Notes under the pieces: generated by a model
What the model saw: only the letters and a program-made list of their open reading frames with translations
What the model was told of the DNA's origin: nothing
The model's database searches: none
Made by a program: the position numbers and the translations under genes
DNA from: Sulfurimonas sp. HSL3-1
GTDB taxonomy: Bacteria > Campylobacterota > Campylobacteria > Campylobacterales > Sulfurimonadaceae
Reading direction: 5' to 3'
Assembly: GCF_039645995.1 (NCBI RefSeq)
Contig: NZ_CP147920.1
Span: 1,178,001-1,242,000 of the forward strand
DNA length: 64,000 nucleotides
Part shown: positions 17,953-27,140 of the stretch, piece by piece
Position numbering within the stretch: the stretch's first letter is position 1
Layout of the letters: each line of letters begins with the position of its first letter

Positions 17953-19443
17953 CTACAGCCTGCCTGCAGGGTGTTCTGCGGCAGGTCCGGCCGTCACACG
18001 CATTGCCTGCGGTGCGTTTTTAGAAAACTTTTCCGTGGGGACGCTGTGGTTGTGGTGCCCGCGCTGCGCACGGCCGTAGGTGTCGAGGATGTAGCCTCGG
18101 TAGAGGTTGACGGCGACAAAAAAGATGATCAGCGATGCCGCAAACGGGAAGGCCAGGATTTTGGCGCGCTTTTTCGCCTCGATCAGACCGAAGCGTTTGT
18201 AGAGGATAACGAGTGCCCAGGCCACCCCGACGTACCGCAGGTAGGAGAAGAGGTGCACCCATGCATCCTTTCGGCTTGCCGGCGAGGTGAAGTCGCTCTG
18301 CACGCCGAAGCCGTAGGCGAACCCGTCGACGATCTTTTCCATCCCGCTGACAAAGAACATCTCTAGCGTATGCGAAAGCGACCCGAAGATGAACAGCGGC
18401 GCGAAGGCATACCCGAGGGTGTAGAAAACGGTGGTGTACTCTTTTTGAAGGATTTTGGACGCGACGAACATCCCCGCCGTGGCCGCAACAACCGAGAAGA
18501 GCACGGCGTATAAAAAGGCAAACAGTCCGACAGTATCCATACCGCCCAGGCCGGCGATCCCCTGAAGCGCCGCCGCCGTTTTCGCCCAGATGAATTCGTC
18601 GGCGATCGCGCTGCGTCCCATGCCGTGGTGGAACGCCATGGTGATGGGGATGGCCGCGACGATCAGGATGTAGGCCCAGACTTCCGCTTTTTCGATCTTG
18701 AAGTGCGAAAAGAGCGAAAACGAGGGCTTGGTCAGGCGGAAGCTGACCGCTTCGCAGGCGTCCGAGCAGTCCATGCAGAGCGTACAGTCTCCCATCGAGT
18801 TCTTTTTGTCAAAGTTGAAGGGACTCAGGCCATGTGTACATGCTTTGGCACAGTCAAAGGTTTTGCACTCGCTGCAGGCGCTCTGGTAGGTTCCTAGCCA
18901 CGTGAAGGAGAGCTTCTCGTAGGCCCGAGTCAGGGTGCCGATGGGGCAGATGTATTTGCAGTAGCTCATCTCTTTATAGACGAGATAGAAGACAAAAGAG
19001 AGCAGGGTCATGACAGTGAAGAGCACGGCCGAACCGAAAGGGGTATGGTACACGGAGGGGAAGCTGTAGTAAACACCCCACCAGCCGACCATGAGCAGCG
19101 TCACGCCGATGAAACGGTTTTCAAGCCATTTGGGCATACGCTTGTTCAGGCCGAATTTCGTGAGATAGTGTCCCAGGAATCCGTGGGGACAGATCCCGCA
19201 GAAGATGCGCCCGAAGGTCGGCAGCGACACGACAATGAAGAGTGACCAGAAAATCCCCCAGAAGAGTGCCGGCGTATAGAGGTTCTCTTTCCCAGGTACG
19301 GCGAAGCCCAGGGCGATCGCGTAAAAGAAGAGGGCCGTCACGGCCAGCCGTAACAGAAAAAGAAAGCGTTGGTTCTTGAAGAGGTATCCCAGCAGCGGCA
19401 TGCCGTAGAGGTCGTTTCGGTCGCGTTTGATATGATCTACCAT
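17953..19443 (-). CDS. Polyferredoxin-type membrane protein (NapH/NosR/CcoG-like 4Fe-4S protein)
   Basis: A 496-residue polytopic membrane protein with iron-sulfur sites. N-terminal helices (about 28-50 and 60-80) are followed by FCGICPHG (C82, C85), then YCKYICPIG near residue 166, and a soluble di-cluster ferredoxin segment with CSECKTFDCAKAC and CTLCMDCSDAC near 190-235. About six more helices follow, and the tail ends in a His-rich stretch (RGHHNHS). NapH, NosR and CcoG relatives carry electrons across or to the membrane; CcoG handles copper reduction. Here the neighbouring RND pump and TonB receptor make metal reduction or a redox-linked transport role plausible, but this is inference. 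Confidence 0.85.
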   Translation of the reverse strand: MVDHIKRDRNDLYGMPLLGYLFKNQRFLFLLRLAVTALFFYAIALGFAVPGKENLYTPALFWGIFWSLFIVVSLPTFGRIFCGICPHGFLGHYLTKFGLNKRMPKWLENRFIGVTLLMVGWWGVYYSFPSVYHTPFGSAVLFTVMTLLSFVFYLVYKEMSYCKYICPIGTLTRAYEKLSFTWLGTYQSACSECKTFDCAKACTHGLSPFNFDKKNSMGDCTLCMDCSDACEAVSFRLTKPSFSLFSHFKIEKAEVWAYILIVAAIPITMAFHHGMGRSAIADEFIWAKTAAALQGIAGLGGMDTVGLFAFLYAVLFSVVAATAGMFVASKILQKEYTTVFYTLGYAFAPLFIFGSLSHTLEMFFVSGMEKIVDGFAYGFGVQSDFTSPASRKDAWVHLFSYLRYVGVAWALVILYKRFGLIEAKKRAKILAFPFAASLIIFFVAVNLYRGYILDTYGRAQRGHHNHSVPTEKFSKNAPQAMRVTAGPAAEHPAGRL

Positions 19444-19472
19444 TGAATTCCTGCGTTGATGACAAACATCAT

Positions 19473-19485
19473 ATAATTAAATTAT
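19473..19485. promoter_or_regulatory. AT-rich inverted repeat before the polyferredoxin gene
   Basis: ATAATT-A-AATTAT is a perfect 6-1-6 inverted repeat 30-42 bases upstream of the ATG at 19443, overlapping where a -10 box would lie. It resembles in style the longer repeat in front of the TonB-receptor gene. Confidence 0.4.
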
Positions 19486-19566
19486 TTTTAAGTTAAGGAT
19501 GTAATTTTAATAGCTTAGTGTTAAGGGAGTGTTAAAGGGAGGGGATATCCCGCGCAAAACGGGCCT

Positions 19567-19602
19567 GTTCCGGGGGAACCGGGCAGAGAGGGAATGCCCT
19601 CT
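19567..19602. terminator. Hairpins after ychF
   Basis: Just past the ychF stop, AGAGGG-AATG-CCCTCT (19587-19602) and GTTCC-GGG-GGAAC (19567-19579) form two consecutive short stems. T-runs are poor on the minus strand, so termination is uncertain. Confidence 0.35.
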
Positions 19603-19603
19603 T

Positions 19604-20704
19604 TTATACGTTGAAACGGAAGTGCATGACATCGCCGTCCTGGACGATGTACTCCTTGCCTTCCAGGCGCATTTTGCCGGCCTCTTTGGCACCGGCCTCG
19701 CCGTTGCAGGCGACGAAGTCCTCGTAGCCGATCACCTCGGCGCGGATGAACCCCTTTTCGAAGTCGTTGTGGATGACGGCGGCGGCCTTGGGCGCCGTCG
19801 TGTTCTTGCGGATCGTCCAGGCGCGGACTTCCTTGACACCGGCCGTGAAGTAGCTCATCAGGCCCAGCTTGTCGAAGCCTTTGCGGATGATCTGTTCAAG
19901 GCCAGACTCCTCGACGCCGAGGTCGCGCAGGAATTCGTCGCGTTCGTCGTCTTCGAGGCCGACCAGCTCTTCCTCGATCTTCGCGCAGAGCTTGATGACT
20001 TCGCAGTTCTGCTCCTCGGCATGGGCCGCGAGACGCTGAACATACTCGTTGTCTTCAAGCAGGCCGTCTTCATCCGTGTTGGCACCGTACATAATCTCCT
20101 TGGCCGTCAGCAGGCGCAGGTCCTTGTTGAGTTCGGCGAAACGGTCGTCGTCGATTTCGGGGAAGCTGCGGGCAAGGTTGCCCTGGTCGAGGTGGTCGAG
20201 CAGGGTCTGGGCGAAGTCGACCATCGCCTGCGCCTTCTTGTCCGCCTTGGCCTGTTTCTTGAGACGTTCGATACGGTTCTGCAGCATTTCGACGTCGGCG
20301 AGGATCAGTTCGGTCTCGATGATCTCGACGTCGCGGAGCGGGTCGATGCTTCCTTCGGTATGGACGACGTTCTCGTCGGCGAAACAGCGCACGATCTGCA
20401 GGATCACTTCCGTTTCGCGGATATTGGCGAGGAATTTATTTCCCAGACCCTCACCCTTGCTGGCACCCTTGACGAGGCCGGCGATGTCGACGAAGTCGAG
20501 GGTGGAGTGCTGGATGCGCTCGGGGTTGACGATCTTGGCCAGGGCGTCCAGGCGCGGATCCGGGACGGGGACGACCGCCTTGTTCGGTTCGATGGTACAG
20601 AAGGGGTAGTTGGCCGCTTCCGCGTTCTGCGCCTTGGTCAGCGCGTTAAAAGTAGTTGATTTTCCGACGTTCGGCAGCCCGACGAGTCCGATGGCTAATC
20701 CCAT
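19604..20704 (-). CDS. ychF: Redox-regulated ATPase YchF
   Basis: A 366-residue Obg-family P-loop protein. The G1 loop GLPNVGKST is at residues 8-16, DIAGLVKGASKGEG is the G3/switch II region, and the C-terminal TGS-like domain ends ...QDGDVMHFRFNV, the usual YchF end. It binds ATP in preference to GTP and associates with ribosomes by family knowledge. Single-gene unit; TACAAT at 20737-20742 is a good -10 box. Confidence 0.96.
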   Translation of the reverse strand: MGLAIGLVGLPNVGKSTTFNALTKAQNAEAANYPFCTIEPNKAVVPVPDPRLDALAKIVNPERIQHSTLDFVDIAGLVKGASKGEGLGNKFLANIRETEVILQIVRCFADENVVHTEGSIDPLRDVEIIETELILADVEMLQNRIERLKKQAKADKKAQAMVDFAQTLLDHLDQGNLARSFPEIDDDRFAELNKDLRLLTAKEIMYGANTDEDGLLEDNEYVQRLAAHAEEQNCEVIKLCAKIEEELVGLEDDERDEFLRDLGVEESGLEQIIRKGFDKLGLMSYFTAGVKEVRAWTIRKNTTAPKAAAVIHNDFEKGFIRAEVIGYEDFVACNGEAGAKEAGKMRLEGKEYIVQDGDVMHFRFNV

Positions 20705-20736
20705 AGTGGTTTCCTGTCTGTAGTAATAAGTCCGAC

Positions 20737-20742
20737 ATTGTA
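20737..20742 (-). promoter_or_regulatory. -10 box of ychF
   Basis: TACAAT on the minus strand, 33 bases before the ychF ATG, in the 92-base gap separating ychF from the cation ATPase. Confidence 0.45.
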
Positions 20743-20796
20743 CTCTCTCGGGGGTTAGGGATGGGTTAGGGGAAGAGCGAAGCTTCCATGACAGCC

Positions 20797-23352
20797 CTAG
20801 GAAAAGCGGATGCCGCGAAGCAGTTTAAAAAGTTCGAACCAGGCGACACTGGCGATACCGGCAACGACGGCCAGCAGAAGGCCTGCGATGTCTGCTTCCC
20901 CGAATCGGAAGAGTTGGCGAAGCTGCGGCTCGAAGAGCGCGAGTGCCAAAAAGAGAAGAGCGCCACCGGTAATCCACCAAACGGCGCGGTTCGGGATATG
21001 CAGGGATGCGAAGAGCGTACGCTTCCAGGATCGGTTGGCAAAAATAAGCGTGATGTTTGCTATGACCAGCGCCGTGAAGGCCAGTGCCCTTGCATCCTCT
21101 GCCGTGGCGCCGCGGGACAGGACTATACCGTAGAGGGCAATTGCCCAGATGAGCACACCGGTGCCTTGTAGCAGGCTTAGCCCTAGGTTCCACACGCCGA
21201 AAAGCGGCTCGTCCAGAGGACGTGGAGGGCGTAGCATGGCATCGGTCTCTTCCCGTTCCGCTTCGAAGACGACGGAGCAGGCCGGATCGATGATAAACTG
21301 TAAAAAAGCGATATGGACCGGGAAAAAGATCAGGGGCCATCCGAAAAAGACGGGCAGCAGTGCCATGCCGGCGATCGGAACATGAATGGCAAGAATATAG
21401 GCCATCGCCTTGCGAAGATTGTCGTAGATACGCCGGCCCAGCCGGATGGCCTCGACAATGGAGGTGAAATCGTCGTCAAGCAGCACTAGCGAAGCGGCTT
21501 CGCGCGCGACATCCGTCCCACGTCCGCCCATCGCGATACCGATATGGGATGCCTTGAGTGCCGGGGCGTCGTTGACACCGTCACCGGTCATTGCCACGAC
21601 TTCACCGTCAGCTTTGAGGGCATTGACGATTTTGAGTTTGTGTTCGGGCACGACACGTGCAAAGATATTGATCGTTCTTATGCGCGCGGCCAGTTCCGCT
21701 TCATCGCAGCCGTCGATTTCACTTCCCGTCATCAGCGTATCGGCTCTCAGCCCTGCCTCCCGGGCGATGGTATGTGCAGTGCCGGGATAGTCCCCGGTCA
21801 TCATGACGACACGTATCCCTGCGGCATGACACCGGGCAATAGCAGAAGGCACGGCGGGGCGTAACGGGTCGGCAAGGGCGATCAGGCCGAGCAGACGAAA
21901 GGCGAAGTCGTGCTGGATGCTCGGCCACTCTTTGCCGGAGTAGCGGGCGTCCGCGACACCGAGCACCCTCAGGCCTTGCGATGAAAGCGCTTCGACCTGC
22001 TGCGCAAGTTGCGCTGACGATGCAGCATCGAGATGACAAAGGTCCGCGATCGATTCGGGCGCACCTTTCGAGGCGACGACGTACTCGTCACCGTGGGTGG
22101 AGCGCCAGACATGGGAGATGGCATGCATTTCGGCCGAAAGGGGATACTCGTAGACCAGTTCCCAGTCGTCGTGCAGGTGCTCTGTACCGGAGAGATAGCG
22201 TTGCGCGAGGGCGTGCATCGCCTTTTCCATCGGATCGAAGGGGTCGGCTTCGCTGGCAAGGATCCCGAATTCGAGCAGTTCGTGAAAAGTCTCGGGCAAC
22301 GGAGCCGTGTCTGTTACGTCGGGGACGCGGAAGAGCGCTTCGCCGGTGACAATCGTATGGACGTTCATGCTGTTTTGCGTCAGCGTACCGGTTTTGTCGA
22401 CGCACAGAACCGTTGCCGAACCGAGGGTTTCGATCGCCGGAACGCGGCGGGTCAGCACGCGGCGCCGGGAAATACGCCAGGCCCCGAGTGCGAGGAAGAC
22501 GGTGAGGACGACGGGGAACTCTTCGGGGAGCGTTGCCATGGCGAGGGTAATCCCCGCGAGCAGGCCGTCGAGCCAGTCGCCGCGCGTCAAGCCGTAGACG
22601 ACGATGAGCAGGGCGCACAGTAGCAGACCGAGAGCGGCGAGCAGACGCACCATCTTTCCTGTCTGAAGCTGCAGCGGGGTTTTCTCGGTCTCGATGCCCT
22701 GCAGGGACTTTCCGATGGTGCCAATGGTGCTTTTTGGACCGGTAGCGTTGACCTCCGCAATGGCCGTTCCCTGTACAACAAGGGTGCCGGAGTAGACATA
22801 GGGCTGATCCTCGCCCCCGGGTTGAAGGCGTAGATCCCCGTCCAACCAATGACGCTTTCCGACAGGGACCGATTCGCCGGTCAATAGGGATTCGTCGACC
22901 TGAAGGTTCCGCTGTGCCAGGATGACGGCATCAGCGGGGACACGGTCTCCCTCAACCAGAACAAGCATATCGCCCCGCACCACTTCGCGTCCGGGGATAC
23001 GCTGCTGCCCGCCGCCGCGTACAACGAGAGCGCGGGGACTCGTCATATCCCGCAGGGCTTCCAGGACGCGCTCTGTGCGATGTTCCTGATAAACGGTTGA
23101 CCCTATGACAACGATGACGAAACTGAGGAGAATGGAAGCCTCGGCGTTGTCCCCCAGGAGGAAATAGATCGCTGCTGCAGCCAGTAGCAGAATAAACATG
23201 GGCTCGGTCATAACGTCGCGTACGATCACGGTCAATGTGCGCCGTCGCGCGCCCGGTATTTCGTTATACCCATCAATGCGCAGCCGTGCCGCCGCCTCGG
23301 TGTCGGTCAGCCCCTCAACGTCATGCCAATCAGGTCTGTCGGGTTTGAGCAT
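20797..23352 (-). CDS. P-type cation-transporting ATPase
   Basis: An 851-residue P2-like ATPase. In order: N-terminal cation_ATPase_N region, helices 1-2, actuator domain with LLTGES, helices 3-4 with PEEFPVVLT, the phosphorylation site DKTGTLTQN with D319, a nucleotide-binding domain with KGAPES, the hinge MTGDGVNDAPALK, and six C-terminal helices. The helix-4 PEEFPV wording and overall form are like bacterial Ca2+/Mn2+-type pumps, but the ion cannot be fixed. A TTG at 23370 is possible; I prefer the ATG at 23352, which has GGAG at the right distance. The -10 box TACAAT is at 23374-23379. Confidence 0.93.
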   Translation of the reverse strand: MLKPDRPDWHDVEGLTDTEAAARLRIDGYNEIPGARRRTLTVIVRDVMTEPMFILLLAAAAIYFLLGDNAEASILLSFVIVVIGSTVYQEHRTERVLEALRDMTSPRALVVRGGGQQRIPGREVVRGDMLVLVEGDRVPADAVILAQRNLQVDESLLTGESVPVGKRHWLDGDLRLQPGGEDQPYVYSGTLVVQGTAIAEVNATGPKSTIGTIGKSLQGIETEKTPLQLQTGKMVRLLAALGLLLCALLIVVYGLTRGDWLDGLLAGITLAMATLPEEFPVVLTVFLALGAWRISRRRVLTRRVPAIETLGSATVLCVDKTGTLTQNSMNVHTIVTGEALFRVPDVTDTAPLPETFHELLEFGILASEADPFDPMEKAMHALAQRYLSGTEHLHDDWELVYEYPLSAEMHAISHVWRSTHGDEYVVASKGAPESIADLCHLDAASSAQLAQQVEALSSQGLRVLGVADARYSGKEWPSIQHDFAFRLLGLIALADPLRPAVPSAIARCHAAGIRVVMMTGDYPGTAHTIAREAGLRADTLMTGSEIDGCDEAELAARIRTINIFARVVPEHKLKIVNALKADGEVVAMTGDGVNDAPALKASHIGIAMGGRGTDVAREAASLVLLDDDFTSIVEAIRLGRRIYDNLRKAMAYILAIHVPIAGMALLPVFFGWPLIFFPVHIAFLQFIIDPACSVVFEAEREETDAMLRPPRPLDEPLFGVWNLGLSLLQGTGVLIWAIALYGIVLSRGATAEDARALAFTALVIANITLIFANRSWKRTLFASLHIPNRAVWWITGGALLFLALALFEPQLRQLFRFGEADIAGLLLAVVAGIASVAWFELFKLLRGIRFS

Positions 23353-23373
23353 CTCTTTCTCCAGTGTCAAGTA

Positions 23374-23379
23374 ATTGTA
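23374..23379 (-). promoter_or_regulatory. -10 box of the P-type ATPase gene
   Basis: TACAAT on the minus strand, 21 bases before the chosen ATG. A transcript starting about 7 bases downstream would exclude the upstream TTG from a leadered position, supporting the ATG at 23352. Confidence 0.45.
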
Positions 23380-23580
23380 CAGTGATCGTTATCGAAGATG
23401 CAAACATACTCATTCTGCTACATCGCGGGAAATGAAGCGGAGCAGGTGTTATAGGGCCTTGGAAAAAGATATGGAAGTGTTGTATGGTGATTAAATATTT
23501 AAAATTAATTATTTTGTAACGAAATGACGTTAGACTACTGTCGGCTTTGAATCGAAGTCAATTCCATCGAAAGTAGACCC

Positions 23581-23883
23581 ATGGAGCGCCACTGGATCAT
23601 TTCAATTGCACTATTCGCAATCGTCGCGGGCATGACGGCTGTTTTTTATGAAGCTAACGCGTTCACTTCAATCGCGCTGTCAGCGTCGGAACAGCCGGAA
23701 ATGGTTGTAGACGCCGGCACTGCAGAGGAAACCCTAGAGACCTCTACGGGCATCCGTGAGTTCCTCACCTCAAACCTCATGGAGCTCTGGAGTGTGGTCA
23801 GAAGTGATGGAATACTCTCGACAGCGGCAAGTGCGGCGGGGATTATGCTGGGATTGCTGCTGCTGTTTATGAATGGTTCCTGA
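23581..23883 (+). CDS. Small putative membrane protein, unknown
   Basis: A 100-residue ORF with an N-terminal hydrophobic helix (about 5-24), an acidic middle (EQPEMVVDAGTAEETLE) and a C-terminal helix (about 78-97) of Ala/Gly/Leu. The ribosome site is weak (GAAAG 9 bases before ATG), and I know no family. It is divergent from the cation ATPase across a 210-base gap that is AT-rich near 23490-23520. It could be an accessory membrane peptide of the pump, but nothing but proximity supports that. It may be a chance ORF. Confidence 0.4.
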   Translation: MERHWIISIALFAIVAGMTAVFYEANAFTSIALSASEQPEMVVDAGTAEETLETSTGIREFLTSNLMELWSVVRSDGILSTAASAAGIMLGLLLLFMNGS

Positions 23884-23920
23884 CAAACGAACCTGTTTGC
23901 CGGGAAGGTGAGGGAAGCGC

Positions 23921-25357
23921 CTACTTTTCTGCTAGCGTGCGCAGGAGGGCGACGGTCGTGCGAACACCGGCACCGGTTCCGCCGTGGGGGTTGACGCCCC
24001 AGCCGGATTCCGTGTAGGCCGGACCGGCAATGTCGAAGTGCATCCACTTCTCTTTCATCCCGTCGGTAATGAAGTGGTCAAGGAACATCGCCGCCGTAAT
24101 AGCGCCGCCGTAGGGGATGTTGCTGATGTTGCTAACATCGGCGATTTCGCTTTTGAGGGCTTTTTTCAGATGCGGGTTGAAAGGCAGCGCGCCGACGAGT
24201 TCCCCCGCGCGCTCCGCCGCACCGTAGATGGTGTGTTTGAGGGCGCTGCTGTGGCCCATGATGCCCGTCGTATAGGGACCGAGTGCGACGACGCAGGCGC
24301 CGGTCAGCGTCGCATAGTCGAAGAGGTAGTCCGCTTCGACATTGTCCTGGGCGTAGGAGAGGACGTCGGCAAGGACCAACCGTCCCTCGGCATCGGTATT
24401 GCGTACCTCGATCGTCTTGCCGTTGCGGGCGAAGAGGACGTCATCGGGCTTGTAGGCGTTGCCGCCGATCATGTTCTCCACCGCCCCGACAAAGCCGTGG
24501 ACAGCGACGGGCAGCTTCAGCTCGCTGACGGCTTTCATGATCCCAAGCACCGCACAGGCGCCGGCCTTGTCCATTTTCATCGTGACCATGGACGTAGAGG
24601 GTTTGAGGCTCAGTCCGCCGCTGTCGTAGGTGAGCCCTTTGCCGACGAGCGAGACGGTCGCCACAGGGTTTTCCGGAACATAGGAGAGATGGATCATGCG
24701 GGGTTTGTGTGCCGAGGCGCGGGCGACCATCAGCATCGCCTGCATCTTCTCCTCTTCCAGCGCGTGCTCGTCGAAGATCTCGCAGCCCAGGTCGTTGGCG
24801 TCAGCGAGATCCTGGGCAATGATGGCCAGGTCGGCGGGGACCATGTCGTCAGGGGTCGTATTGACGAGGTCGCGGGCGAAGTTCGTGGCTGTCGCAAGGA
24901 TAACGGCGCCGTCGACGGCGGTTTTCAGAGCATCGGTATCGAGTGCACTGCCGTCGTAATTCGCACCGGCAACGTAAAAGGTTTTGAGCTTGGAGGGTTT
25001 GGCGTCGGATTTGTAGCGCGTGTATTTGTAGCTTCCAAGTATGATGCCCTCGACAAGGGCGGCGGCGTTTTCAAGGCCGTACTGCGCGATTTTGGCGCTC
25101 TCATAGGCAAACCCGCTGAGGCTTTTGGCGGTGGCGGCCATTGCGTCCCGGATGGCGTCGGGTTCAAAGGCGGTGACGGCGGCGACGTATTCGGCGCCTT
25201 CGTGCAGCATGCAGCTCTGCCCCTCTTTGGCTTCGAATCCGGCCTGTTCGAGGACGGATTTTTTCGGGTGTGAGGCCAGCGTCTCCGGCGTCAGAAGGGT
25301 GACGGTCAGGGCCGCGTCGATGGACTCAACAGGTTGCGTTTCGAGCTTGACGAGCAT
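23921..25357 (-). CDS. pepA: Leucyl aminopeptidase (M17)
   Basis: A 478-residue di-metal aminopeptidase that removes N-terminal residues from peptides. The signature NTDAEGRLVLADVL is present, as are VGKGLTYDSGG and the metal-binding KMDKAGACAV segment. I start at the ATG at 25357, preceded by GGAGAAACAAC; this puts the first 32 bases inside the end of the dedA gene. A longer in-frame ORF reaching 25441 lies in dedA and is not credible. It is the last gene of the folD-to-pepA operon. Confidence 0.95.
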   Translation of the reverse strand: MLVKLETQPVESIDAALTVTLLTPETLASHPKKSVLEQAGFEAKEGQSCMLHEGAEYVAAVTAFEPDAIRDAMAATAKSLSGFAYESAKIAQYGLENAAALVEGIILGSYKYTRYKSDAKPSKLKTFYVAGANYDGSALDTDALKTAVDGAVILATATNFARDLVNTTPDDMVPADLAIIAQDLADANDLGCEIFDEHALEEEKMQAMLMVARASAHKPRMIHLSYVPENPVATVSLVGKGLTYDSGGLSLKPSTSMVTMKMDKAGACAVLGIMKAVSELKLPVAVHGFVGAVENMIGGNAYKPDDVLFARNGKTIEVRNTDAEGRLVLADVLSYAQDNVEADYLFDYATLTGACVVALGPYTTGIMGHSSALKHTIYGAAERAGELVGALPFNPHLKKALKSEIADVSNISNIPYGGAITAAMFLDHFITDGMKEKWMHFDIAGPAYTESGWGVNPHGGTGAGVRTTVALLRTLAEK

Positions 25358-25931
25358 GTTGTTTCTCCAGCATTTGATTTTCGATTCGTTTGAACAGGGT
25401 CGTGATGCCGTACAGCGCGGCACCGGCGAGCGGTAGGGCAAAATACCAGTGGGTTTTTCCCCACTCGAGCACCTGCAAGATCTGTTCCCCCAGCAGGTAG
25501 GCGGGGATAATCGTGATCGCCGCCCAGACCCAGGCGCTGAGCAGGTTGATGAGGGCGAATTTTTTCGAGGAGTATTTTGTGATCCCGATGCTCATCGGGA
25601 TGACAGTGCGCAGTCCGTAGAGGTAGCGCTGCACGAAGATAAGGGGCCAGCCGTACTTTTTAAGCAGCAGGTGGGCAATGGCGAACTTGCGGCGCTGCGC
25701 ATGGAATTTCCGTTGGATGAAGCCTTTGTTGAAACGGCCGATGTAGAAGTAAATCTGATCGCCGGCAAAACCGCCGAGCCCGGCGACGAAGATGGCGATG
25801 GGCACGTTCATATGTCCCGTTGTAGCCATGATGCCGGCCATCAGCAGTCCCATCTCCCCCTCCAGGATACTCCAGACGAAAAGGATGATGTAACCGTACT
25901 CCTGCAGCAGTTCCAGTAAATAAGCTTCCAC
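25326..25931 (-). CDS. DedA-family membrane protein
   Basis: A 201-residue inner-membrane protein of the DedA/SNARE-associated (PF09335) family, some of which flip undecaprenyl phosphate or affect membrane homeostasis. The family block GGFAGDQIYFYIGRF, the EGEMGLLMAG acid near residue 22 and the FVQRYLYGLRTVIPMSIG loop with two arginines are all present. GTG start after GGAGC. Its end overlaps pepA by 32 bases and it follows trpB by 9 bases. Confidence 0.92.
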   Translation of the reverse strand: MEAYLLELLQEYGYIILFVWSILEGEMGLLMAGIMATTGHMNVPIAIFVAGLGGFAGDQIYFYIGRFNKGFIQRKFHAQRRKFAIAHLLLKKYGWPLIFVQRYLYGLRTVIPMSIGITKYSSKKFALINLLSAWVWAAITIIPAYLLGEQILQVLEWGKTHWYFALPLAGAALYGITTLFKRIENQMLEKQHARQARNATC

Positions 25932-25940
25932 GCGCGCTCC

Positions 25941-27140
25941 TTAGTCGAAGTGTAGCATGTCTTTGGCCTGGATCATATCTTTGTCCCCGCGGCCGGAGAG
26001 GTTGACGATGACCAGTTTACCTGCGATGTCGGGCATCTTTTTCAGGTAGGCGACGGCGTGGGAGCTCTCGAAGGCTGGGATAATCCCCTCTTTGCGGCTG
26101 AGCCAGACGAAGGCTTCCAGAGCTTCATCGTCGGTGATGGTATCGTAGGCCACCGTCCCGTTCTCCTTATGGAAAGCGTGTTCCGGCCCGATCCCGGGAT
26201 AGTCCAGACCGGCGGAGATGGAGTGCGCTTCGAGGATCTGGCCATCATCATCCTGGAGCAGGTAGCTCATCTGGCCGTGCAGGACCCCGGGGCGTCCTTT
26301 AAGCAGGGAGGCGCCGTGTTTGTCCGTTTCGGTTCCGAGACCTCCCGCCTCGATGCCGACGCACTGTACCTCCTTGTCTTCGAGGAAGTGCTGGAACATG
26401 CCGATGGCGTTGGAGCCGCCGCCGATGCAGGCGACAACCGTGTCGGGGAGGCGTCCCTCTTTTTCCAAAATCTGCGCGCGGGCTTCCCAGCCGATGATCG
26501 CCTGGAAGTCACGGACCATCATCGGGTAGGGGTGGGGTCCTGCGACGGTGCCGATGATGTAGAAGGTGTCTCGGGCATGGGTGACCCAGTGGCGGATGGC
26601 GTCGTTCATGGCGTCTTTGAGGGTACGCGAGCCGCTCTCGACGGCATGCACCTTAGCCCCCAGCAGTTTCATGCGGAAGACGTTGAGCTCCTGGCGGGCG
26701 ACATCCTTTGCCCCCATAAAGATTTCGCACTCGAGCCCCAGCAGGGCGGCGATCGTTGCGGTGGCGACGCCATGCTGCCCCGCGCCGGTCTCCGCGATAA
26801 CCTTCTGTTTGCCGAGTTTCTTGGCCAGCAGCCCCTGGGCAATGACGTTGTTGACCTTATGCGCACCGGTGTGGTTCAGGTCCTCGCGCTTGATGTAGAC
26901 CTTCGCGCCGAGCTCTTCGGAGACATTTGCCGCGTAATAGAGCGGGGAAGGGCGGCCGACATAGTCTTTGAGGTAGCCGTCCACCTCGCTCCAGAAGGTT
27001 TCGTCGAAACGGTTCTGTTCATACGCTTTTTCAAGCTCCAGCAGGGCCGGCATCAGGGTTTCGGGAACATAGCGGCCGCCGAAGATGCCAAAATGGCCGT
27101 TGGTATCGGGATCGAACGTGGAGGGTTCGGGGATGTACAT
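25941..27140 (-). CDS. trpB: Tryptophan synthase beta chain
   Basis: A 399-residue PLP enzyme that joins indole and serine to make tryptophan. K95 in HTGAHKVNN binds PLP, and GGGSNAIG holds its phosphate; the start [16 protein letters not shown] is the TrpB1 signature. I use the ATG at 27140, which overlaps the apt stop (TGATG) with GGAGTGG in front; a TTG one codon earlier is possible. No trpA or other trp gene is adjacent, so this trpB is dispersed from the pathway, sitting in a housekeeping operon. Confidence 0.96.
   Translation of the reverse strand: MYIPEPSTFDPDTNGHFGIFGGRYVPETLMPALLELEKAYEQNRFDETFWSEVDGYLKDYVGRPSPLYYAANVSEELGAKVYIKREDLNHTGAHKVNNVIAQGLLAKKLGKQKVIAETGAGQHGVATATIAALLGLECEIFMGAKDVARQELNVFRMKLLGAKVHAVESGSRTLKDAMNDAIRHWVTHARDTFYIIGTVAGPHPYPMMVRDFQAIIGWEARAQILEKEGRLPDTVVACIGGGSNAIGMFQHFLEDKEVQCVGIEAGGLGTETDKHGASLLKGRPGVLHGQMSYLLQDDDGQILEAHSISAGLDYPGIGPEHAFHKENGTVAYDTITDDEALEAFVWLSRKEGIIPAFESSHAVAYLKKMPDIAGKLVIVNLSGRGDKDMIQAKDMLHFD

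Noticed and set aside
23490-23520. AT-rich palindrome AAATATTT before the small ORF as a Fur box
   Set aside because: Too short and not of the n-1-n form; such tracts are common in promoters of this phylum, which also tempers the case for the repeats near the TonB locus.
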